The notes below the pieces were generated by a model, which made no database searches, was not told the DNA's origin, and was given only the letters and a program-made list of their open reading frames with translations. The translations under genes and the position numbers were made by a program. This document shows positions 11,578 through 21,415 of a stretch of 64,000 nt of DNA, piece after piece (the first letter of the stretch is position 1; the number at the start of each line of letters is the position of its first letter). Origin of the DNA: Diphasiastrum complanatum (Eukaryota; Streptophyta; Lycopodiopsida; Lycopodiales; Lycopodiaceae). The stretch spans positions 1 through 64,000 of the forward strand of contig MU832142.1 of NCBI GenBank assembly GCA_029204225.1, in the 5' to 3' direction.

Positions 11578-12026
11578 CTCCCTCTTCAACTAGTTTTAGT
11601 TTAACCATAGATCTTTGATCCAATTTTAGAATGATCTCCATCCTAAGTATAGACATCCTTTCTAATGTTCTAAAGTAGCTTCCATAATTGATATAGAGAA
11701 TAGTGTCCACTTGGGATGCTTCACTATTTCTTACATCAATTTTACACATCAAGATGTAACTAGAACAAGAAGAATCAAATAGAATGTGAATGAAATGATT
11801 CCTCCATGTTTCAAACTTTGAATACTTTGGAAAATTACAGCAACCAAACAATAAATATGAGTGATTACCATTTGCTTGCATTGTCCTTTCTTGATATCTC
11901 CATCATAAAACTCCATGAATGAGCCTCCATCTGTGGTAAAAATGGTGAGATCAGAGAATTGGATCGACTGATATCAGATCATAGGAACTCTGGTAGAAAC
12001 AGATGTTCTGATATCAGATTGATAAT

Positions 12027-12781
12027 GATAGTATAGCAACAAAAGTTGTGAAACGGATGGTGCGTGGATCGGAAGTGCAGTAGTTACCAGCAAAGATGAT
12101 CAAGAAAGAAAAACAGCAGTTATGCCCAATAGAACAAAAACAGTAGTGGTGACAAAAACTTGCACTCTGATTGAATGAAGGATGAGTACAAGAGTGTGAA
12201 GCAGCGCAAGATGGTGAGCACCAAAAAATTGTTTCGGCTGATAATCGTTGATCTATTTCACTAAAAAATGCTTAGCAACTTAGTTACTTAACTAGAATAC
12301 AGCCTGTTGATCATGTTAGATCTGCTGACGCTTTACATTGATGATTGGATGTCAGTGCTCAGTGCATTGGGAGTATAAAATCTAACTACTTAATTTACTG
12401 CAACCATTATGCATTAGATAGTCGTCTTCTTTTAATTGTAAGTGTATGTACAAGTCAGGTGGACTGTCAGAGATGTACTTGAAGTCGTCTGACAGTTCAT
12501 GGATCGATTATTCTCCTGATGAGGAAGTCGATATGTCGGGCATCTCGATGTGTTTGGTACCTCGATATGTCAGGCACTTTGATGATGTGTCTGGTACCTC
12601 GATATGCCAGGCACTTCGGGCACTCCGTTGTGTCGGGAGCTTGGAGGTTAACTTTGATTATATACATATATACATGGTGAAGTCAAAGACAAGTGAGTCG
12701 ATTTATTGTGTCGGTCTTTGATAGAATTTTTCAGGATGCTCATTACTCAATGGATTTAGTCTTGAGCATTGAAATCCAACA
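12027..12781 (-). mobile_element. Copia LTR (minus orientation)
   Basis: The LTR begins at 12781 with TGTTGGATTTC, directly after a polypurine tract (AAGGGGGAG) and the end of a copia RNase H frame, so the 5' end is firm. The far end is uncertain. On the minus strand a primer-site-like TGATATCAGAAC (compare the plant copia TGGTATCAGAGC) occurs at about 12014-12025, which suggests the LTR ends near 12027. Inside, at about 12520-12650, a short unit related to CTCGATATGTCAGGCAC recurs several times, giving an internal degenerate repeat. Confidence 0.6.
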
Positions 12782-12791
12782 CTCCCCCTTA

Positions 12792-13190
12792 ATGTGGATC
12801 TTGAAAAACTTGGGTCTTCATATTTAGCATGTCGTTAAATCTGAGATGATGCTCTTTTGATAGAGCCTTTTTGAAGTAATCTGCTGTCATGAGATTTGTC
12901 CAGCAATAAAATAATGACACTTCTTTGCTTTGCACTTTTTCACCAAGGTAATGATACGTGATTTCAATATGTTTGCTTTGAGAGTGAAATCTCGGATTTA
13001 GAGAGAGTGCGATTGTGCTTTGATTGTCACAATAGATTGTCATTGGATGTGATTGAGCAAGGTCGATATCTGCAAGTAGGTTCCAAATTGCCTCCTTGGT
13101 AGCATTTGTGGTAGCAATGTATTCTGATTCGGTTGAAGATAATGCTACTGAGGCCTTCTTTCGGCTGTAAACATTAACTGCAATCCAACC
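12792..13190 (-). pseudogene. Ty1/copia RNase H C-terminal fragment
   Basis: The open frame reads VYSRKKASVALSSTESEYIA (RNase H block with Glu), then MTIYCDNQSTIALS (catalytic Asp in CDN), then HIEITYHYLGEKVQSKEVSL and TADYFKKALSKEHHL. This is the canonical copia RNase H end. It stops just before the LTR at 12781. Upstream sequence is lost at about 13195, near the GA microsatellite, so only the last part of pol remains. The domain itself is well preserved. Confidence 0.9.
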
Positions 13191-13234
13191 AATGCACCTA
13201 TAAATAGAAGCCTAAATCGCCATTTTTTTTGGTA

Positions 13235-13238
<4 letters not shown>

Positions 13239-13322
<84 letters not shown>
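13239..13322. repeat. (GA)n microsatellite
   Basis: An uninterrupted GA dinucleotide run of about 84 bp lies next to the truncated end of the copia RNase H fragment. Confidence 0.98.
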
Positions 13323-13325
<3 letters not shown>

Positions 13326-13459
13326 ACAATCCCATCCTTTGCAAGTAGCCAACAGGAAGCAAGGGGCAAGGGCCACCCCAAAGATAAAAAGGCACCATTT
13401 GTAACCATTTTCCATGCTTAATGAGAAGGAGGATACTCTACCATTTTGGAGACCAAGCA

Positions 13460-13822
13460 TCCTCATTTGCTATTCAATCATTGCTAATGCTATTGTGTGC
13501 TTTTCTCTTTTGCTCTCTATTTTCCATTGTTCTTATTTCCATTAGTTAAAGCTTTTCCATTAGCATGCATAATGAGCAAGTGAGCTAACCTCCATCTTAC
13601 CCTCTCCCTCTCTCTTTCTCCCTCTCCCTCTACTCTTTCTATCTCTTTCTCTTTTCACTCTCAATCATGGAATGTGGATGTGCTTAGTATTAGGAAAGGT
13701 AGTGTTAGTGTGGCATAGTGCTAGAGGAAAGTAGAAAGCATCTAAATCTAGCAACTTGGCTAAGTTAGGATCCTATCTTTGTGTTACTTGCTACACCCTA
13801 CAATGGCGCCTTTGCCGGGGAT
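13460..13822 (+). mobile_element. Gypsy 5' LTR end and primer-binding site
   Basis: A sequence ending ...CTACACCCTACA is followed by TGGCGCCTTTGCCGGGGA at 13804-13821. This is close to the TGGCGCCGTTGCCGGGGA motif that follows the 5' LTR in plant Athila/Tat-type gypsy elements. The upstream LTR start is not defined; 13590-13640 is a CT-rich simple sequence. The downstream 0.5 kb is an A-rich leader without coding features. Confidence 0.55.
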
Positions 13823-14332
13823 ATGAATCACTAACTAGTTATAGTTGCATTCTTAGTTTCTTTTGCTTTTTTAGCTTGTTTTGAGTGGATTTTGGGGTAG
13901 ATTTAGCTAGTTTTTTGTGCTTTCTTGTGCTTGGATTGTTCATAGCTAGCGGGGGAAGTGTGGAAGGATAGTGGAGACCCCAAACAGCCTCTAAGGGCTT
14001 GGCATCCAACCAAAACCTTGAAAAACCATAAAAGAACTGTTCAAATTTATTTTTGGAGGGAAAGAGTGGCCAAAAACCACTCCAGTCCTTATTTTTCAAA
14101 ATCGCCTTGGAACTAACCTTCGCACGACTAGCAGAAGCTCTAGGGTATTGTTCCAAATTTCAAAAATAGAAAAATCATAGAAACACCATAAAAAATTCAA
14201 AAACCCTTGAAAACCCCTTTCCCTTCAAAAAACCCTTGAAAAAACAAAAAAAATCAAATCTTCATAAGAACCCTTGTAGAGCCCTCTGAAATTCCATCTC
14301 AGTGTGGGCCCTTCCCCTTTTTGGGCTTTCTG

Positions 14333-14368
14333 ACGGAACCAACCCCTTGTTCGAAAAAGCCCCTAACA
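14333..14368 (+). mobile_element. Possible 5' LTR terminal fragment
   Basis: The stretch ending GAAAAAGCCCCTAACA resembles the end of the large LTR at 25028 (GAAAATGGCCCTAACA, preceded in both by a GGA(A)CCAA(C/T)CCC phrase). The following codons already read as pol, so a deletion would have removed primer site, gag and protease. The resemblance is short and may be fortuitous. Confidence 0.35.
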
Positions 14369-15165
14369 CATACCCTTGGTGGATGGAGCAGTCCCCAAGG
14401 TGAGTCGATACTACCGCTGCAACCCGAACTATATGGAGCTGATCAAGCAAGAATTGTAGAAGTTGTTAGATGCAAATTTTATTTATGAAATCGAGCACAC
14501 TAAATGGGTATTGCCGATAGTTATAGTACCCAAGAAGAATGACAAAATGCGAATCTGTGTGAATCTGAAGGCGCTAAATGCAGTCACCAAAAAAGAACAT
14601 TTTTCTATACTCTTTACAGAAAGTGTCCTTGACAAAGTAGCTGGAGCCGAAGCCTACAGTTTCTTAGACGACTTCAGCGGTTACAACTAGGTGAAGATAG
14701 CACCCCAAGACCAGCATAAGACAACATTTGCCACGGAATGGGGAACCTATGCTTACAAGGTGATGCCATTCGGACTTTGCAATGTCAATTTTGGGTTACA
14801 CATGGCTTGATCTCAGCCATATAGTATCTAGACACGGGATTGCCACGGACCTTTCAAAGATCAGGATCATTGTTGATCTACCACCACCAGGAAGTCTACA
14901 TCTTTATGAGTCATGCTAACTATTATAGGATCTTCATTTGGGATTTTGCAGAGTTAGCCCAACCAATTTACAAACTTACAACGGATCCACATTGGAACGA
15001 GGAAGCCCTAAAGGCTTTCCAAAAGCTTAAAGATGCATTGGTTTCAGCACCAATCCTACGTCCACCCAATTGGTCCATTGAGTTTCATGTGCATACGGAC
15101 GCATCGAAATATGCAGTTGGAGCAGTCTTAACCCAGCCAGGAGAACACAAAAAGGGACTACTCAG
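14369..15165 (+). pseudogene. Gypsy pol part 1: RT N-half, connection, RNase H start
   Basis: The frame starts with IPLVDGAVPKVSRYYRCNP, then IVIVPKKNDKMRICVNLKAL, DKVAGAEAYSFLDDFSGYN (first catalytic Asp region), TTFATEWGTYAYKVMPFG, and then jumps without the YVDD block to the connection region (ANYYRIFIWDFAELAQPIY, APILRPPNW). It ends in the RNase H start FHVHTDASKYAVGAVLTQPG (catalytic Asp in HTDAS). Two internal stops (near 14458 and 14688) and a deletion of the catalytic YxDD segment make it inactive. It belongs to a Ty3/gypsy element in plus orientation. Confidence 0.85.
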
Positions 15166-15633
15166 ATTTGAAGGGGATTCCACCCGATCTAGTGACTCAT
15201 ACAGTACCACTGAAGGAGGGAGCCAAACCTATACGACAAAAAACAACGCCGGCTACTCTACCATCTAAAGGAAGGAGTATACACTAAACTCGAGAGACTT
15301 CGAAATGCTGGTCTGATATTTTTGGTAGAGAAAACCGAGTGGTGCTCCCCAATAGTACCTCGCACCAAGAAGAACTCTACATGCATTCGCGTATGTGTGG
15401 ATTATAAGAGGTTGAACAAACAGACTAAGAAGGACTACTACCCTTTGTCGTTCATAGACCAAGTCCTAGAAGAAATGGCGGGAAGAGACCTGTACTCTTT
15501 CATGGACTGTTTTGCAGGCTATAATCAAATAGCCATAGCAGAAGAGGATAAATTGAAGACCACCTTCACAACCATGTTTGGGGTTTTCGCTTACCATGTC
15601 ATGCCCTTTGGGTTGACTAATGGGGCAAAAAAT
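15166..15633 (+). pseudogene. Gypsy pol part 2: a second RT N-half
   Basis: Directly after the RNase H start the sequence begins RT again: HTVPLKEGAKPIRQK, TEWCSPIVPRTKKN, CIRVCVDYKRLNKQTKKDYY, PLSFIDQVLEEMAGRDLYSF, then GYNQIAIAEEDKLKTTFTT and YHVMPFGLTNGA. It is clearly RT and clearly distinct in sequence from the first RT copy 0.6 kb upstream. It too is cut before the YxDD block, where the frame passes directly into the integrase zinc-binding region. This is a recombinant pol, not a simple duplication. Confidence 0.88.
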
Positions 15634-16617
15634 TCTGAGGGCGGGTTATTGTTGGCCGACACTATTCCAAGATGCCCATTTACATGTCCGAAACTGCGAC
15701 ACCTATCAACGAGTTGAAAAGATGGATAATAGGGTGTGATCGTTAGTTTCAATACAGGCCTGTATCCCCTTTGAAAAATGGGGCATCGACTTCGTTAGCC
15801 CAATACACCCAGCTTCATCTAGCCAAAAACATTATATCATAGTGGCCACTGACTATTTCACAAAGTGGGCCGAGGCACGGGCTGTGGCCAAAGACAATGC
15901 AAAAGAAACTGCCTGGTTCTTACTAGAACAGGTGATAGGTCGGTTCGGTACACCTAGAGAACTCATCTCTGACAGGGGTACCCATTTCCTAAACAAAACT
16001 ATCAAGGCTTTGACCGATCAGTTGACGATCAAGCACCGGAAAAGCACACCCTACCACCCGCAAGCCAACGGTAAGGCTGAAAGCACAAACAAACAACTGG
16101 TAGGAATCCTAAGGAAAACCGTACCAGACCGACAGAGGGATTGGGACAAAAAATTGTACTTGGCATTGTGGGCATATAATGCCACCTATAAGACCAGTAC
16201 CAACCACACCTCCTTTTTTCTAGTGTATGGCCAAGAATGTGTACTGCCAATAGAAATAGAGCTCCCATCCTTGCGGTTTGCCATGAAGCACGACCTAGGA
16301 GAGAAAGAATCAATACAGCACCGACTGGACACTTTACAAAACCTGGACGAGCACCGGATAGTTGCTTTAAATCACCAAGAAACCCACAAAAGACACATGA
16401 AGGAGATTCATGATAGGAACATGCGCGATTACTAGTTCAGACAGGGGCAGTTAGTGTTGTTCTACGACGCTAGACGTGAGCTGATGCCTCAAAAGTTGGG
16501 GCCACGCTGGAACGGTCCATATGTAATAGTGAAACTGTATGAAAATAACACGGGTAAGCTGGCAGAGTTAAACGGTGAAATTTTTAAGCACCAAATTAAC
16601 ATAAACAAGATAAATTA
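15634..16617 (+). pseudogene. Ty3/gypsy integrase
   Basis: The zinc-binding end appears as GYCWPTLFQDAHLHVRNC (about 15645-15700). The catalytic core follows: WGIDFVSPIH and VATDYFTKWAEA, then LISDRGTHF, then HPQANGKAESTNKQLVGILR, giving the D, D, E triad. The C-terminal part continues past one TAG (about 16433) as GQLVLFYDAR, GPRWNGPYVIVKLYENN, ending at a stop near 16617. The 15842-16435 section is open for 197 codons and all three catalytic residues are kept, so decay is mild here compared with the RT parts. Frameshifts precede it. Confidence 0.92.
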
Positions 16618-16619
16618 GA

Positions 16620-16907
16620 TTGGTCGGCCACTATGCCTACTGTTTGCAGAATTGGTTACTACAACCTTGGGGTGCTAAGACTAAACCCACCAGGATTCAC
16701 CTTACCAAATGGTGGTACAACCCCAATGAGTCCATGGAGTCAGGAGCGGACCTAGCGCTGTACCTACGGATGCATGACAGAACTTCCAAGGAATGCAAAA
16801 TCCTAAATGAGATGTTTTATTTTAAGTTCTTGGAAGGTGCCGATCCAGCCCTTGTGGATGTGGCAGAAGTGGACCCCGATTACACCGGGGAGTTGAAAAA
16901 CCAATGA
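16620..16907 (+). CDS. Unrecognised ORF downstream of gypsy integrase
   Basis: A 95-codon open frame follows the integrase closely and ends in an acidic segment (GADPALVDVAEVDPDY). I do not recognise it. It lies inside the retroelement between integrase and the LTR and may be a lineage-specific extra frame or a chance open frame. Confidence 0.25.
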   Translation: MVGHYAYCLQNWLLQPWGAKTKPTRIHLTKWWYNPNESMESGADLALYLRMHDRTSKECKILNEMFYFKFLEGADPALVDVAEVDPDYTGELKNQ

Positions 16908-18063
16908 ACAGAAATGTGCAGAAATGCACTATAACCACCCACCTCACTATTATGCATCATACACTAGACACAGTATGGTGAGCATCTGTTGCAAGTTTTA
17001 GTTTTCTATGCATACATCTTTATTGCATCTCTATAAAAACTCTGAGCTGCATTTGAACATTTGCTAATTTCTATGGGCATAAATGACTGTATAGACGCAT
17101 AGTTGAGGGGGGTTGAGGGAGGAAAAAGTGGGAACAAAAACAGTGCAGTGGGGTGGGGAGTGACTCCATCGCCCAATGGGTAAGGCACAGAAGAAAAATA
17201 TATATATAAAAAAAAAACAAAAAAAGAGAGAGAAAGAAAGACTGAGAGAAAAGAAAGAGAAAAAAGAAAAGACTTCAACCCTCCTTTCAGATCTCAAACC
17301 AATTTGTGAGGACGAGTGATGCCTCGCACATCCATAAGAGGTGAGGACGATTTTCCTAATTTATTCCATAGACTAGCGGAAAACCAGTACTTCCTACCAT
17401 CTTGTGTATTGGATCTTAGGACAGTAAGTTGTCCTACATGGACTACTGTCAAAATATAGGGCTTAAGAGAAGAGTCAGTACAGAGAGGAGACTACATGGT
17501 TATTTTCCGTTGAATCAATTCTTAGAGAATATAAGTTGAATGTCTAAAGAAAAAAAAAAAAAGAGTTGGTAATCACCAGTCTGCACCGGTTTCAAAGTTG
17601 GGGCATCAAAGCCTCATCATGTATGCATTCACACACACATCAATGACACGATGTTAGACACAATATTGTTGACTTGCATCCATATCATCCTATCTCCAAT
17701 CCTGAGATTTGCATTTGCATATTCCCTCATGCATGGTCCCGAAAGTGGGCATTGCCTTACATCTGATGGAATTGGAAGCATTTGCCATGTAGGTCACATG
17801 TGGGTTTTTGCAGGTATGAAGACACCAAATTGTTCAAAGATGCTATGGTTAAATCCAATCAGGTTGTAGATGGATCCTAAGGGCTAAATCGATGGCCTTT
17901 GGGTAGGAAGCTGTTGAAGACATCCTACCAACTCACTATGGTTAGCATCACTTAGTAAGGATGTTGAGCCCACTAAACTTGACCACCACCAGGAGCTGGT
18001 CTGCGAAACCAGAGACTCTAGGTCCACCGTATGGGGACCATACTACCTAGTGGTAGTCGCCAA
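16908..18063. other. Gypsy 3' untranslated region
   Basis: This is the non-coding stretch between the integrase and the LTR start at 18064. It contains A-rich tracts (about 17200-17270 and 17550-17562). Its last 200 bases resemble, in the same order, the segment that precedes the reverse-oriented LTR at 52645 (shared GGTTAGCATCAC, then CCTAGTGG.AGTCGCCAA at the border). This supports one element family. Confidence 0.55.
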
Positions 18064-18480
18064 TGTTAGCCGATATTTCCGCACGGAAAATCGGGTTAAT
18101 ATTGAAGTTTAAGTTTGCAATAATTGAAAAAATCGGCATGTAAAACCCGGTTATTAGAGAAAAATCGGCACAAATTTATCTTAGAATTGGGTCCCAGCCC
18201 GTCCTAAATGAGGCTAGAGCAAATTTTGCAGCCTTAGAAATGGCCGGTAAATATTTTACAGCTTTTCAAAAAAAAGGCCAGTTGCTAAAAAATAGCCTGT
18301 ATGACCGTGCTAAAATCCCACCATGTACTGAGTCCATTTTTTACTAATATATGATCACTCGGTGTATTTTTTAAGGGAAACTGTGTTGTCGTGGGAGCCC
18401 TAGTCATGAATGCCGAAAAAGTCAACCACAGAAGAAAAAATCGAGAAAGAAAAGTTTCGAGTAAAAACGGGACCGGAAAA

Positions 18481-21415
18481 TATGGATTCATTGTCAAGGA
18501 CTCACAAAAACCCTAACGGCAAAGTTTGGGCAATTTACGGACAATTAACGAAATGTGTGGGCCAAGTGGTTACCCAACAGGCCAAAAACCCAGACAAATG
18601 AGCAGTAGGCGCACAATCCTTGAAAAAACGAAGAAAGGCCAAAAACGAAGGTACCCAAAGAAAAATGAGGGCCGCCTACAAAAAAATAGGGGTTGAAAAA
18701 GGGTCTCACCCAAAATTTGGATATTAAATGCCAAAACACCTTGGAGGCTAAAAAATTTGGGAGGTACACCCACTAGCCATTGACATTTTGGGCTTCTAGG
18801 GTGTACAAAAAGGGAAACTTGAATGGCCTCCCTAGCCTTTGACAAAAATGGCATCTTGGCTAGTTTTGGGAAGAGAGCCTTGAATGCACCACTCCCCCAC
18901 TCTCTTATGGAGGCCACTATGTGTACTATCAAATGGGTTGAGGACAAATGGCAAAGAGGGCTTGAAGGACATGAAAATCGGCAAAGCCTCATTTTGAAGG
19001 GGGACTCTTGGGATTTCCTATAAAAAGGAGCCAACTCGTTGTATTTGTTGTTAGTGCATTTGGATGTTAGTACTTTTATGGGTTAGTAATTTTAAGAGTT
19101 GGTATATTTGAGAGTTGAATGTTGAGAGCTTGTTTGTTTGGGAGAGAATGTTGATTAGTTCTCCTTTGGAGTTAAGTTCTATTTTGGTGTTAGTAAGTGT
19201 GAATGTTGTTGCTCCATGTTAGGGTTAGTGAATTTGGAGGGTTGTTGTCTTGTATTATTGTCTTATGTTGCCCCATGCTAGTTGTGTGTTTGAGAGAGTT
19301 TAGTGGTTCAATATGACTTGCTTGGATTTAGCTAAATTGAATGTAACATTGCTAGTATATGTGTGATAAATGCTTGAAGGTGAAGCATGGTATGCTTGAG
19401 AGAGGATGGAAATTTGGTGAGTGGTGGAAACTAGGTGTGGGTTGTCATTTCTTACTTCGTTTGGTGCTTAATTGAATGCTGCCAAGGATGGTTAGGGTTG
19501 AATATCATTGTTGATGGATTGAGACTTGCTTGCAATTGACGGATATGTTAGGATGAGTGTTTGTGGTTAGGTTTGGAGTTGTGTTTTCCTTCCAGTTGGG
19601 AGTCATGTATAGTATTGATGGATTGTGAATATGCTTGCCTTGGTGACTTGGAAGAGATAAAGCATATTTTTGTTGTACTTACGCCTCTTCTTGCACGTTA
19701 GGTAATGTGATGATCAGGCATCGACTGATGGTTGAATGCTTGTAGTAACTTGACTGTTGGTGGGTTCTTGTTTGAAGAAGAAAAAGCGTGCTCATGTCTC
19801 GTTGATTGAATATGGTGAAATGCTTGATGTGTGTTGAGAGTTGAGAATGATTGTTCGTGAAGAGAGTTTTGTAATTAGGAGTGGGAGACAAAGATGTGCC
19901 TTCATATGCCCATTATTTTCTTTTGCATGAAGAAAGTCATTATCTTTCTTGGGTTCTCTTCGGCCAACCCATCTCTGACAAGAAGAACACCATCATTGAT
20001 AGAACGCATGCTCTAGTCCATCACTGACATAGAGGAGCAGGTTGTGGCCAAGTTTAAAAGAGGCCTGTATTGCCTGCCTGCGGCCAGAAAGCATTGACTG
20101 CGACTTGTTCTAGGCGTGTCTGCGGCCAGAAAGCCCTGCTGCGGCCCTGTACCACCTGCCTGCGGCCCTGGTATCACTGTTTGTTTCTGTCTGCGACCTC
20201 ATTTCTCTATAGCAACCCTCTGATATATGTTTCAGACCTGTCCATAGCCTGATTGCGACCTATTGTGGCCTGCCTTGCTACATTAGAGCTGGATATGCCT
20301 CTTTGTCCTTTGTAAATCCTACTCTTTGTCTACGGTGACATAATTCTTCCCACAGTAAAATGTGCCAGGGTTTTTCCAGTGGCTAATCCTCTGATCTTGT
20401 TGTCCATCGTGACTATCTGCGAAGACAAGGCAAATAGAAGACGTCAAATGGCATGTGGAATACTGAGACAACGTTCGTGACTGGGGTTTCATACACAGTG
20501 GCTACCTAATTGCACATTGAGGTGAGTTTTTGACTTGAACTTTCTTTCTAGTCACTTCCATTTCTTGAAGTTCTGTTTGAAAGCTCTTAACTTCAATTGG
20601 AATGGGATGTGAGATGTGTAAGATAGGGTTTTACACTTTGAAGGATGTTGTTATGAATGGTCTAGGGAAGTAAGCTTGTTGAGGGACTAATTACGTCAAG
20701 TTTTTCCGAAGTCCTACAGATATAAGTGTTGCTGATGGTCGTAATTTTCAGTTGTACTCATTTACATTGGTGACTACTTGTAAGGTTTGGTAGTGAATCG
20801 GGTTTTTAAGCATGAACTAGAGTTCAGTTGAGAATTATAGTAATGAATCTTATATGTTGTGTGGTTAATTAAGGGAAGGATTGATTTTTGGTTATCGACC
20901 TTTAGTGAAAGCAAGAACGCTTGTAACCAGGGTTTATTAGCATGCTTTGGAAGTAATTATATGGATACGGTTTTGAAAAGGTGAATGTGTTTTATTCTAT
21001 GTTTGTCCAAGATAGAACTGATAGTTTAAACCGCAATAAACCGTCAAAGTTCAGAAGCGTTTTATTTTCGTCATTTATGAAGCGTGTCAGCTGGACCCGA
21101 CCTCTGTGAAACACCAGTGCGGGCCGTCCACCATCTACGGTTAAAATACACCGCCTTGGGTAAGCGTCACACTAGTCACACCCGTCGTCGCTACTGTCCA
21201 GCGAAATACCTAGACCCGACGGTCAGCGAAAATACCGTCGCTTAGCAAACAAAGCCGTGCGTATAACTTGCACCCCACGACAACATCATAGACAGTAAAT
21301 CGGTTTCTAGCCCATGTAAGATTTTTACTAACTGTAAACCGAATTCAATGGGGAAAGAGATATTAGCAAGATCCTAACACGAATTAGTGATCAGAGGTTT
21401 TACGGAACTGGGAAA
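18481..21415 (+). repeat. LTR internal unit 1 (promoter, variable, conserved tail)
   Basis: The 5' block 18481-19030 recurs at 21416-21966. The 3' block 21068-21410 recurs at 24438-24788. Between them lies a G/T-rich region and, at about 20060-20280, a run of degenerate CTGCGGCC-type repeats. The unit spans about 2.94 kb. Confidence 0.85.
19019..19028 (+). promoter_or_regulatory. LTR TATA box, unit 1
   Basis: TATAAAAAGG lies in the phrase GGGATTTCCTATAAAAAGGAGCC, about 0.95 kb into the LTR, where a U3 promoter is expected. The same phrase is kept in unit 2. Confidence 0.6.

Noticed and set aside
13212-13466. Open frame with a long Ser-Leu repeat
   Set aside because: It is the translation of the GA microsatellite.
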